A stretch of DNA of 12,127 bases, from the NCBI GenBank assembly GCA_902775835.1, contig CACYNZ010000084.1, positions 1 to 12,127 on the forward strand, in the 5' to 3' direction. The notes under the pieces were generated by a model, which was not told the DNA's origin, made no database searches, and saw only the letters and a program-made list of their open reading frames with translations. The position numbers and the translations under genes are program-made. Source of the stretch: an uncultured Eubacteriales bacterium. GTDB lineage: Bacteria > Bacillota_A > Clostridia > Christensenellales > Aristaeellaceae. Numbering within the stretch: the first letter of the stretch is position 1; every line of letters begins with the position of its first letter. Positions 1 to 6,793 of the stretch are shown one piece after another.

Positions 1-53
1 GCCGCGGCGGCGGGGAGCAGCAGGAGCAGGATCGGACGTGTGAATTCAGGCAC
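1..53 (-). CDS. Start of a further membrane protein of the operon (partial, runs off the left edge)
   Basis: A GTG codon at 53-51 opens a frame that stays open to the window edge. It begins M-P-E-F-T-R-P and continues with a run of Leu, then Pro and Ala, like the first membrane segment of an inner-membrane protein. It overlaps the end of the VWA gene by 8 bp, the same overlap style as other gene pairs in this operon. A G-rich stretch (GGGGGG around 64-69) lies about 11 bases upstream and could serve as ribosome binding site. In related operons the gene after a BatA-like VWA protein is often another VWA or GATase-like membrane protein starting with a similar hydrophobic segment. Only 17 codons are visible, so the identity is inference. 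Confidence 0.5.
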   Translation of the reverse strand, partial: MPEFTRPILLLLLPAAA

Positions 54-1728
54 CACGGCAGTACACCCCCCATTCGAGGAAAAGCAGAAGGAGAAGCACA
101 CCGAGCAGGATCAGGCGAAGGTCCCGGCGGCCGCTGTGCTCCGCAGGGCTGTCGCCCGAATGTCCGGATGCGGTCAGGGTGGTATCCGACTCGGACTCCG
201 GCACGGAAAGCGCGAACCGGGCAGTGTGCGACTCAGCGCGGTCCTGCCAGGAAAGCGTATAGATGCCGGACAAACGGGTGTCGGTGAACCGGGATGCGGG
301 CACCGTCTGCTGCGTGCCGTCCGGGCTCTGCAGGAGCAGCTGCTCCGCAGAGGCGGGGAGCGCAAAGGTGACGGCCGTGCCGCACTCGCCGGTGCCTGTC
401 TGCAGGCTGGTGCTGGGAATCAGTTCTTCCAGCATGCCGGACATGAGCAGCGGAAAATCGTAGCGCAGGGCCAGGTTTGTGTCCTGAAGGTCAAAGCCCA
501 GGGCGAACCCGTCAGGGAGCCGTGTGATCAGGGCGTCCTCCCCGAGGCTCATGAGCGGAGTGCCGCTGAGCAGGGGCACATAGCAGCGCAGGCTCACATC
601 CTGAAAGCGGCAGGCGCGGAACACGGGATCCGAGCCGGGCGCGGGGAACCTGCCCTGCCAGGAAATTTCCTCACCGGCATCGACTGCGGTTTCCGGGGAA
701 GTGGAGAGCACGAGCGGGCGCGGACCGGATATATACAGGTCCGCTTCCGCCCCGCTGTCCGAGCGCAGCACGGTTACATCGCTGCGCAGCGTGAGCAGGG
801 AGGAAAGAAACAGGGAATCAAAGTTCATGACAGCGGTGTAATGCATGTCCGTGCCGGGGATGGAATGCCGGATATTGTCCGGTGCGAGCGCGTCGCTTTC
901 CAGAATCTCGGCGGTATAGACGGAACAGGCCGGACACGCAAGGCTCAGGGAAGCCTGGCCATTGTCCGGCACCTCAAGCGTGCGCACGTCGAGTACTGTG
1001 CCGTCGCCGGTCAGGCGGATGGTGCGCACGCCGCCTGCGCCGTATGCGTGCAGCGCGACAAAGGCGAGCCCGTCCCGGACATCAAAGGCGGTCATGGCCG
1101 TATTGTTCTGCGGCGTGCCCAGGCATTCCAGGTGCAGGTCGGGATCGGAAAGCGTATCCTTATCCGTGAACACGCAGATCCCGGCTTCGGTTTCCGCCTT
1201 CAGGCTCCGGGCCAGGGAAAGCGCGGCATCCAGATCGGCGGGACCGTCCTGTGCGCGCAGTCCGTCCAGAATCCTGCGCGCCTGCAGCCGATCCGTGGAC
1301 CGGGAGAGTGGGCAGAGCGTGGACAGGGACTGGGTGATGACCGTGACCTCGGAGCCGGGGTCCATACGGTCCAGGAGCTGCAGGGCATGTGCGCGGGCGA
1401 GGTCCAGGCGGCTTCCGCCGTCCTCCCGTGTCTGCATGCTGGCCGACAGGTCAAACACGAAGATCATGTCGGTGGATTTTCCGGAGTTCATCACGGGATG
1501 CATGAGACAGAGAATGAGCATGGCAGAGGTGAGCAGCTGAAGCGGCAGGAGCAGATGCCTGCGCAGCTTCTGCAGGGGACGCTGAGCCTGCTCCTGGGTA
1601 AGCGCGCGCTGCCAGAGAAGCGTGGAAGGAACCGGATGATCATTGTGCCTCGGCCGGAGCAGGTACAGAATGACAATGACCGGCAGGCACAGAAACAGCC
1701 AGGCAAAGCCCGGGGACAGAAATGACAT
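46..1728 (-). CDS. BatA-type membrane protein with von Willebrand factor A domain
   Basis: This 560-residue membrane protein probably works with the neighbouring MoxR ATPase. Its N-terminus resembles the BatA/aerotolerance-regulator N-terminal region: a membrane helix at about 9-25 ending in the YLLRPR motif, a short Leu/Trp/Arg stretch, and a second helix at about 58-78. A VWA domain follows from about residue 86, with an intact metal-ion-dependent adhesion site, Asp93-x-Ser95-x-Ser97 (DLSAS). After a long beta-rich region with no motif I recognise, a third helix at about 534-553 anchors the C-terminus. The start is set by GAGGA six bases before the ATG. It lies 13 bp after the DUF58 gene, and its end overlaps the next start by 8 bp. 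Family knowledge says such VWA proteins are partners or substrates of MoxR ATPases; the actual function here is unknown. Confidence 0.85.
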   Translation of the reverse strand: MSFLSPGFAWLFLCLPVIVILYLLRPRHNDHPVPSTLLWQRALTQEQAQRPLQKLRRHLLLPLQLLTSAMLILCLMHPVMNSGKSTDMIFVFDLSASMQTREDGGSRLDLARAHALQLLDRMDPGSEVTVITQSLSTLCPLSRSTDRLQARRILDGLRAQDGPADLDAALSLARSLKAETEAGICVFTDKDTLSDPDLHLECLGTPQNNTAMTAFDVRDGLAFVALHAYGAGGVRTIRLTGDGTVLDVRTLEVPDNGQASLSLACPACSVYTAEILESDALAPDNIRHSIPGTDMHYTAVMNFDSLFLSSLLTLRSDVTVLRSDSGAEADLYISGPRPLVLSTSPETAVDAGEEISWQGRFPAPGSDPVFRACRFQDVSLRCYVPLLSGTPLMSLGEDALITRLPDGFALGFDLQDTNLALRYDFPLLMSGMLEELIPSTSLQTGTGECGTAVTFALPASAEQLLLQSPDGTQQTVPASRFTDTRLSGIYTLSWQDRAESHTARFALSVPESESDTTLTASGHSGDSPAEHSGRRDLRLILLGVLLLLLFLEWGVYCRGA

Positions 1729-1741
1729 GGTGTTTCCTCTT

Positions 1742-2581
1742 TCATGAAATCAGTCCTGCGGCGGCGAGCATGGGGAGCATTTGATCCCCGGTGGGCAGGC
1801 CGGTATCCAGGCACAGGCACGGGATTTCCCGCTGACGGCAGGTCTCGCGCAGGTTCCGGAAAAAATCGTCCAGCGCGCTCCTGTAGCGGCTGAGACAGTC
1901 CGCGTCAACGGTCAGGTTCAGGGCCTCGCCGGTCTCGGAGTCGATCAGGCGCAGCGGGCCTTCCAGCTCCGGGTGCAGTTCTTCCGGGGACATGAGCTGC
2001 ACGAGCACCACTTCCTGGTGCCGGAAGCGCAGAAAGTCCAGACAGGAAGCGATATCCCCGGTCAGGGCGTCCGTGATCACAAAGCTCAGCCCTCTGGGCA
2101 GGCCCTGGAGATCGTGCACCTGTTCTGCCGGATTCCCGCTTCCGCCGCAGGCAAGGCCCTTCAGCCAGGCGTCCAGCCGGGGCAGCGCACTGCGGGTGTG
2201 GAACAGCGGGCTCGGCTCTCCGCCCAGCGGCCATATGCGGACCCGGTCCCCGGACTGCAGGGCAAGACAGGCAAGCAGTTGCGTATATTCGAGCATGGCG
2301 GGCAGCCGGCCTGCCATGGAGGCGCTGGTGTCCAGCACCAGACTGACCAGGCTGTCCTTTTCCTCCATGTATTCCCGGACATAGAGCCGGTTCAGGCGGG
2401 CATAGGCATTCCAGTCCACTCTGCGCAGATCGTCACCGGGTACATAGTCCCTGAAATCCGAGAGCTCGGCGGAACTGCCGCGGCTTCTGGAACGCCGGAC
2501 ACCGCCGGCGCCGCCGTGCGCGTATCCGTGGATCTGCAGCCGCAGCGGCGCAAGACGCTGAAGCAGCTGTTCACTGAGCAT
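1742..2581 (-). CDS. DUF58 protein (VWA-like, MoxR partner)
   Basis: A 279-residue soluble DUF58 protein of usual length for the family. The hallmark segment lies at about residues 38-72, with the motifs SDFRDYVPGDD, RRVDWNAYAR and LYVREYMEE. A VWA-like domain then begins with the metal-binding motif Asp84-x-Ser86-x-Ser88 (DTSAS). There are no convincing membrane segments. The ATG overlaps the end of the MoxR gene by 11 bp and has GGAGG eight bases upstream. MoxR and DUF58 genes are a classic adjacent pair, and translational coupling here fits stoichiometric production. The DUF58 protein probably acts as adaptor between the AAA+ ring and membrane VWA proteins, but this is family-level inference. 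The exact biochemical role is not established. Confidence 0.92.
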   Translation of the reverse strand: MLSEQLLQRLAPLRLQIHGYAHGGAGGVRRSRSRGSSAELSDFRDYVPGDDLRRVDWNAYARLNRLYVREYMEEKDSLVSLVLDTSASMAGRLPAMLEYTQLLACLALQSGDRVRIWPLGGEPSPLFHTRSALPRLDAWLKGLACGGSGNPAEQVHDLQGLPRGLSFVITDALTGDIASCLDFLRFRHQEVVLVQLMSPEELHPELEGPLRLIDSETGEALNLTVDADCLSRYRSALDDFFRNLRETCRQREIPCLCLDTGLPTGDQMLPMLAAAGLIS

Positions 2582-3545
2582 GTTCCCGGCCTCCGGTCTT
2601 TGCGAGCAGTTCCTGGATCACGTCATCCACGCTCATATGCCCGGAAATGGCCTCAAAGGTCAGGGCAAGCCGGTGGCGGAGACAGGAAGGCACCACGGAA
2701 CGGATGTCCTCAAAGGACACATTGAACCGTCCCTCCCGCAGAGCGCGCACCCTGGCAGTGGCCAGGATTGCCTGGGCGGCACGTGGGCTGGCGCCGAAGC
2801 GCAGGGAAGCACGCGCGGCCTCCGGTGCGTCCGGGAGCTCGGGATGCGTGTTCATGACCAGCTGCAGCGCAAACTGCTCCACGCTTGCGGAAATGGGGAC
2901 TTCCCGGGCTGTGCGCCGGAGCTGCATGAGGTCTTCCGCGCCGGCCACGGCGGGAACGGGCTCGGTGGTTTTCAGGTGCACAATGCCCTTCAGTTCCTCG
3001 AGGGACGGGAAGGGCACGAGGATTTTCATCAGAAAACGGTCCAGCTGCGCTTCGGGCAGGGGATAGGTGCCCTCCTGCTCCAGCGGGTTCTGGGTGGCCA
3101 TGACAAAATAGGGTTCCGGCAATGGATACGTGGTCCCGCCCACGGTCACGGCGTGCTCCTGCATGACTTCCAGAAGAGCGGACTGAGTCTTGGGCGTGGC
3201 ACGGTTGATCTCATCCGCCAGCACAATGGAGGCGAACACGGGACCTTTCTGAAACACGAACCCGTGATCGCGGTTCATGATCTGGGTGCCGGTGATATCG
3301 GCGGGCATCAGGTCAGGCGTGAACTGAATGCGGGAAAAGGGCAGGTCCAGCACATGGGAAAGCGTGCGTACGAGGTGCGTTTTCCCAAGACCGGGCACGC
3401 CTTCCAGCAGTACATTGCCGCCGGCGACCAGACAGAGCAGGAGTTCCTGCACCACCTGCTCCTGCCCGATCATTTCCCGGGCGATGGCGGCACGGATGCG
3501 CTCATAGGTATCGGCAAAGGACTGGATCTGATTCATGGATTCCAT
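2571..3545 (-). CDS. MoxR-family AAA+ ATPase
   Basis: A 324-residue AAA+ ATPase of the MoxR family, thought to act as a chaperone-like remodelling machine on VWA-containing partners. All core motifs are visible: Walker A GVPGLGKT (49-56), Walker B with VLADE ending at Asp111-Glu112, followed by INRATPKTQSALLEVMQE, typical of MoxR. Sensor 1 is at MATQNP (149-154) and the arginine-finger region at EAQLDRF (165-171). The C-terminal lid carries ASPRA and the usual AILATARVRAL helix. The ATG at 3545 has AAGGAG about ten bases upstream. A second in-frame ATG three codons later is an alternative start. The gene follows the DUF4175-like gene after 23 bp and overlaps the DUF58 gene. The enzyme appears intact. 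Confidence 0.95.
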   Translation of the reverse strand: MESMNQIQSFADTYERIRAAIAREMIGQEQVVQELLLCLVAGGNVLLEGVPGLGKTHLVRTLSHVLDLPFSRIQFTPDLMPADITGTQIMNRDHGFVFQKGPVFASIVLADEINRATPKTQSALLEVMQEHAVTVGGTTYPLPEPYFVMATQNPLEQEGTYPLPEAQLDRFLMKILVPFPSLEELKGIVHLKTTEPVPAVAGAEDLMQLRRTAREVPISASVEQFALQLVMNTHPELPDAPEAARASLRFGASPRAAQAILATARVRALREGRFNVSFEDIRSVVPSCLRHRLALTFEAISGHMSVDDVIQELLAKTGGREHAQ

Positions 3546-3568
3546 ACGGCATGTGCTCCTTTTTCTGT

Positions 3569-4939
3569 TTACTGTCGGTCGCTCAGGGCCTGGAAATAGT
3601 CCACGACCAGGTCCTTCTGCGAGGAGGTGAGGTCCATGTTCCGGACCGCATCCACGGCTGTTTCGGCATAGGCGTTCCGGACCTGGCCCAGCGGAACCTT
3701 TCCGTCGGCCATGCCCTGGGAAGGCCCGGTTTCGATCTGCATGCCCTCATCATTCCGGCGCTCGCCGGAGAGCGAGGTGTCATAGGTATCACGTCCGGCG
3801 AACTCCGGATCATAGACGGATTCAAACTCGGCTTCATGGTAATGCCCCTGGACAGTTTGCCGCCCGGAAGCGCTGCCCTGGCCCACAGCGTCACTGCGGC
3901 TGCCCTCCCCGGTGCTGGCGCCTCCGCCGCCGGGCTGCTGACCCTGGGATGCGCCGCTGCCGGGTGCGGTAGCGCTGCCTGTGGAGCTTTTCCCGGACGA
4001 GGTGCCCTGGGTCTGCCCGGCGGCGGAAGACGCGCTCATGCCGGCGCGCAGCGCGGCGAGCAGAGCCTGGGCGGCCTGCATGGATGCGGAGGAGGGGGAA
4101 TTGGACGCGTTTTCCGCAGCCTGCGCGGTCTCGGAGGAAACCGATGTGCTTTCTCCGGCCTCGCCGGATGCGCCTTCCTCCGATGCTGTGCCGGATATGC
4201 CTGCGCTGCTGAGTGCCTGAGACTGGGAAGCGTCACCGGAAGCGGCAGCGGAGGCGGCCGGCATGCCGGTGCGTCCGAGCATCTTTTCCGCCTGGTCAAG
4301 GCTCAGGTAGACATCCTCCATGCTGCGGCTGTCCGAAAGACTGCGGCTCAGGGTTTCCAGGATTCTGCGGATTTCCCGGTCTTCCGCCCTGGTATCGTCC
4401 AGGGCATTGGCCGCTTCCGCGGCTTCCTGTGAAAGCTCGGACGTGCGCATCTGCCAGGCCTGTCTGTCCCGAGCACGCTCAAGGCCGGGATTGGGAAGAA
4501 TCAGAACCAGAACGCATGCCAGTGCGAGACAGGCGGAGACCAGAAACAGCCTGCGCGGTGCGCGCAGCGGAATCTCCGCAGGCCGGAACCGGGAAAGCTT
4601 CTGCAGGGTATCCTCATGGAGAAGCTGGCCCATGGGCGTTTCCCGGTCCGTTTCCAGAGCGGTCTGACAGCGCTCCTCAAGTCCGGCGGCATCGGCCGCA
4701 CGCGCGGCCAACCTGTCCGGGATGGGGAGCGGCAGGGAAATCAGCGCCATGAGCGCGCCAAGCGCGGCGGGGCACAGAAGCGCCGGCCATCGGTTCTCCA
4801 GATCAAGCGCGAACAGCGTGAGCAGAAGAAACAGAAAGCCCATAAGGCTGCCGGCCAGCAGACCATAGCCGAGAAACTGGAGCATGCGGGCCAGCCTCAG
4901 CCGGCGTCTTGTGCCGGAGAGTGCCTGATGCAGTGTCAT
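3569..4939 (-). CDS. DUF4175-like membrane protein with Ser/Ala/Gly-rich linker
   Basis: A 456-residue protein with hydrophobic helices at about 22-43, 52-72 and 130-149. An acidic/basic helical stretch at about 155-222 looks like a coiled coil. A low-complexity segment rich in Ser, Ala, Gly and Gln follows (about 225-365). A conserved-looking C-terminal tail contains YDPEF, IETGPSQG, then VPLGQVRNAYAE and a final DLVVDYFQAL. The tail resembles the end of DUF4175-like proteins in other Bacillota MoxR operons, where a G(K)VPY-x-Y motif is followed by a helix ending VKxYF. The start has GGAGG eight bases upstream and overlaps the permease gene by 4 bp. The location suggests a membrane scaffold for the MoxR/DUF58/VWA proteins. 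The family name is a resemblance judged by eye and the function is unknown. Confidence 0.75.
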   Translation of the reverse strand: MTLHQALSGTRRRLRLARMLQFLGYGLLAGSLMGFLFLLLTLFALDLENRWPALLCPAALGALMALISLPLPIPDRLAARAADAAGLEERCQTALETDRETPMGQLLHEDTLQKLSRFRPAEIPLRAPRRLFLVSACLALACVLVLILPNPGLERARDRQAWQMRTSELSQEAAEAANALDDTRAEDREIRRILETLSRSLSDSRSMEDVYLSLDQAEKMLGRTGMPAASAAASGDASQSQALSSAGISGTASEEGASGEAGESTSVSSETAQAAENASNSPSSASMQAAQALLAALRAGMSASSAAGQTQGTSSGKSSTGSATAPGSGASQGQQPGGGGASTGEGSRSDAVGQGSASGRQTVQGHYHEAEFESVYDPEFAGRDTYDTSLSGERRNDEGMQIETGPSQGMADGKVPLGQVRNAYAETAVDAVRNMDLTSSQKDLVVDYFQALSDRQ

Positions 4940-5862
4940 GCCTTTTTCCTCCGTCCCACGGGTCCGCGGCGGCTCAGGGGTCGGATCAGCAGTGCGCTGC
5001 AGACCACCAGCAGCAGGGAAAAGAGCACAAGGAACAGGATGCCTATGGGCAGGATGACTTCCGGACCTGCGCGGTCGATCATCATGTATGTGGCCTTGAT
5101 GCGGCCCCAGTCCCGCCAGGTGAAGCTGCTGTCCATGAATCCGGTCTGACCGTTGAGCAGGGAAAAGAGTCCGACACCGGGGTTCAGAAGCAGCACGGGT
5201 CCAAGCATCCGGGCAGCCTGTGTAGAGGAGAGGTCCGCATACCGGTGCGGATCATAGAGCACGTCTGTGATGGACTGGGGATAGCCCAGAAGGGCCGGCA
5301 GACAGAACAGGTATTCCATCAGCATCAGTCCCAGAAAGCTCAGGATCAGGGCACCGATGGTGGTGCGCGAAACGGTGGACGCGAACAGGCCCACACTGGA
5401 GCATGCCAGGGCGCAGGCGAGAAGAAAGCCTTCCCCGAGCAGGATTTGGCCAAGGGTCACGCAGCCGGTGATGAGCAGCATGCACATGACCGGAAGACAG
5501 AACACCATGATCATTGCCATGCAGGCAAAGCTCTCCAGGAGCTTGCCCATCACAATGCGGAACGCACCGGTATTGGTGGTCAGAAGCAGCTCCAGGGTCT
5601 GCTTTTCCCGCTCGCCCGCAATGGAGCCGGAGGTCAGGGACGGCGCGATAAGCAGGATCAGCACAAACTGCAGAAGAATGAGCGCCTGATAGCACCGGGT
5701 GCCGGATGTGAGCGTGCCCAGGGTAATGCTTGGGCGCAGAAACCCGCTGAGAATCAGGACGGATACCAGCAGAAAGACGGACAGGCTCAGTGCCATGATG
5801 ACATGCGTTTTTGCTTGCCGCATACGGCGCAGTGCCGAGGACGCAAGAATCGGGTTAATCAT
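4936..5862 (-). CDS. ABC-2 type transporter permease
   Basis: A 308-residue integral membrane protein that forms the membrane channel for the ATPase encoded just upstream. About six hydrophobic segments are visible (about 20-40, 59-79, 113-133, 143-163, 167-189 and 268-293). The cytoplasmic coupling motif SGSIAGEREKQTLELLL at about 78-94 is the diagnostic GERE element of ABC-2/NatB-like permeases. A large extracytoplasmic loop occupies about 195-265. The ATG at 5862 has GGAGGTGA six bases upstream, overlaps the ATPase gene by 8 bp, and the stop overlaps the next start by 4 bp. The partner relation to the ATPase is clear from position and family. The transported substrate cannot be told from sequence; export or mechanical membrane work are both possible. 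Confidence 0.92.
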   Translation of the reverse strand: MINPILASSALRRMRQAKTHVIMALSLSVFLLVSVLILSGFLRPSITLGTLTSGTRCYQALILLQFVLILLIAPSLTSGSIAGEREKQTLELLLTTNTGAFRIVMGKLLESFACMAMIMVFCLPVMCMLLITGCVTLGQILLGEGFLLACALACSSVGLFASTVSRTTIGALILSFLGLMLMEYLFCLPALLGYPQSITDVLYDPHRYADLSSTQAARMLGPVLLLNPGVGLFSLLNGQTGFMDSSFTWRDWGRIKATYMMIDRAGPEVILPIGILFLVLFSLLLVVCSALLIRPLSRRGPVGRRKKA

Positions 5863-6793
5863 GCCCGGTCACCTCCATAAAGACCTTTTCCAGGTTCATG
5901 GGCGCGCGGTGCAGGTCACAGACCGGAAGCCCGCCTAGCACCAGGCGCGAGAGCATTTCATGGACTTCCTGCTCGCCGCCGTCGAGCTGCACCTGCAGAA
6001 GCTGGGATTCAGGGGACTGGACCTGCTTTACGAAGGGCAGTTCCCGGAGCAGGGTGGCGGCATCCTGCAGGCCCTGCTCATCCGTGCCCGGCAGAAAGCG
6101 GATTTCCACCGGCGCGTTCCCGTTCATCTTGTCGGAAAGCGCCTGCACGCTTCCGGAGAAAATGAGATGTCCGTGATCGATGATGGTGAGACTGTCGCAC
6201 ATCTCGCTCAGCTCCGGCAGGATATGCGAGGAAATGAAGACGGTCTTGCCCATGTCCTTCAGGGAGCGCAGAATGCTTTTCATGTCCGCGCGTGCCCGGG
6301 GATCCATGCCGGAGGCGGGCTCATCCAGGATCAGCAGATGCGGGTCGTGGATCAGGGCGTGGGCCAGGCACAAGCGCTGCTTCATGCCGCGGGACAGCGT
6401 GTCCACATAGGCGTCACGCTTGTCAGTGAGCTGGACCAGTTCCAGCAGCTGACCGGTCATGCGGCTGCGCATGTCCCTGTCCAGACCGTGGCACCGGGCA
6501 TAGAAGTCCAGGTACTCCCAGACCTTCAGGTTCCCGTACACGCCGAAGAAGTCCGGCATGTATCCGATCAGCCGCCGTGCCTTTGCCGGCTCCCGGAGAA
6601 TGGATACGCCGTCCATGACGGCGGAACCGGAAACGGGCCGCAGGAGCGTGGCCAGGATCCGCATGGTGGTGGTCTTTCCGGCGCCGTTGGGGCCGACAAA
6701 GCCGTGGAGCTGTCCGTCCCCGATGGTCATGCTCAGGTGATCCAGGGCCATGTGCTTTCCATAGGTCATGGTAAGTTCAGAGATTTCAAGCAT
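5855..6793 (-). CDS. ABC transporter ATP-binding protein
   Basis: A 312-residue ATPase that powers the adjacent ABC-2 permease. Motifs are complete: Walker A GPNGAGKT (34-41), signature LSRGMKQR (133-140), Walker B LLILDEP (153-159), D-loop SGMDP and switch His190 in SSHIL. The Q-loop position reads GYMPD, with Asp where Gln is usual; this variant with FFGVY and KVWEYLDFYA after it fits a recognised subgroup of these ATPases. The C-terminal 100 residues form a regulatory-like domain typical of NatA/CcmA-type exporters. I choose the ATG at 6793: it begins MLEISEL, as expected, and AAGGG lies about nine bases upstream. The frame is open further upstream to 6994, but that extension is only the shadow of the preceding gene. 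Confidence 0.95.
   Translation of the reverse strand: MLEISELTMTYGKHMALDHLSMTIGDGQLHGFVGPNGAGKTTTMRILATLLRPVSGSAVMDGVSILREPAKARRLIGYMPDFFGVYGNLKVWEYLDFYARCHGLDRDMRSRMTGQLLELVQLTDKRDAYVDTLSRGMKQRLCLAHALIHDPHLLILDEPASGMDPRARADMKSILRSLKDMGKTVFISSHILPELSEMCDSLTIIDHGHLIFSGSVQALSDKMNGNAPVEIRFLPGTDEQGLQDAATLLRELPFVKQVQSPESQLLQVQLDGGEQEVHEMLSRLVLGGLPVCDLHRAPMNLEKVFMEVTGHD

Noticed and set aside
40..1725. A 561-residue open frame on the plus strand opposite the VWA gene
   Set aside because: It mirrors the minus-strand gene almost exactly, has no domain, membrane or signal features, and its composition (many Gly, Arg, Gln and Ala) is that of the antisense of a GC-rich gene.
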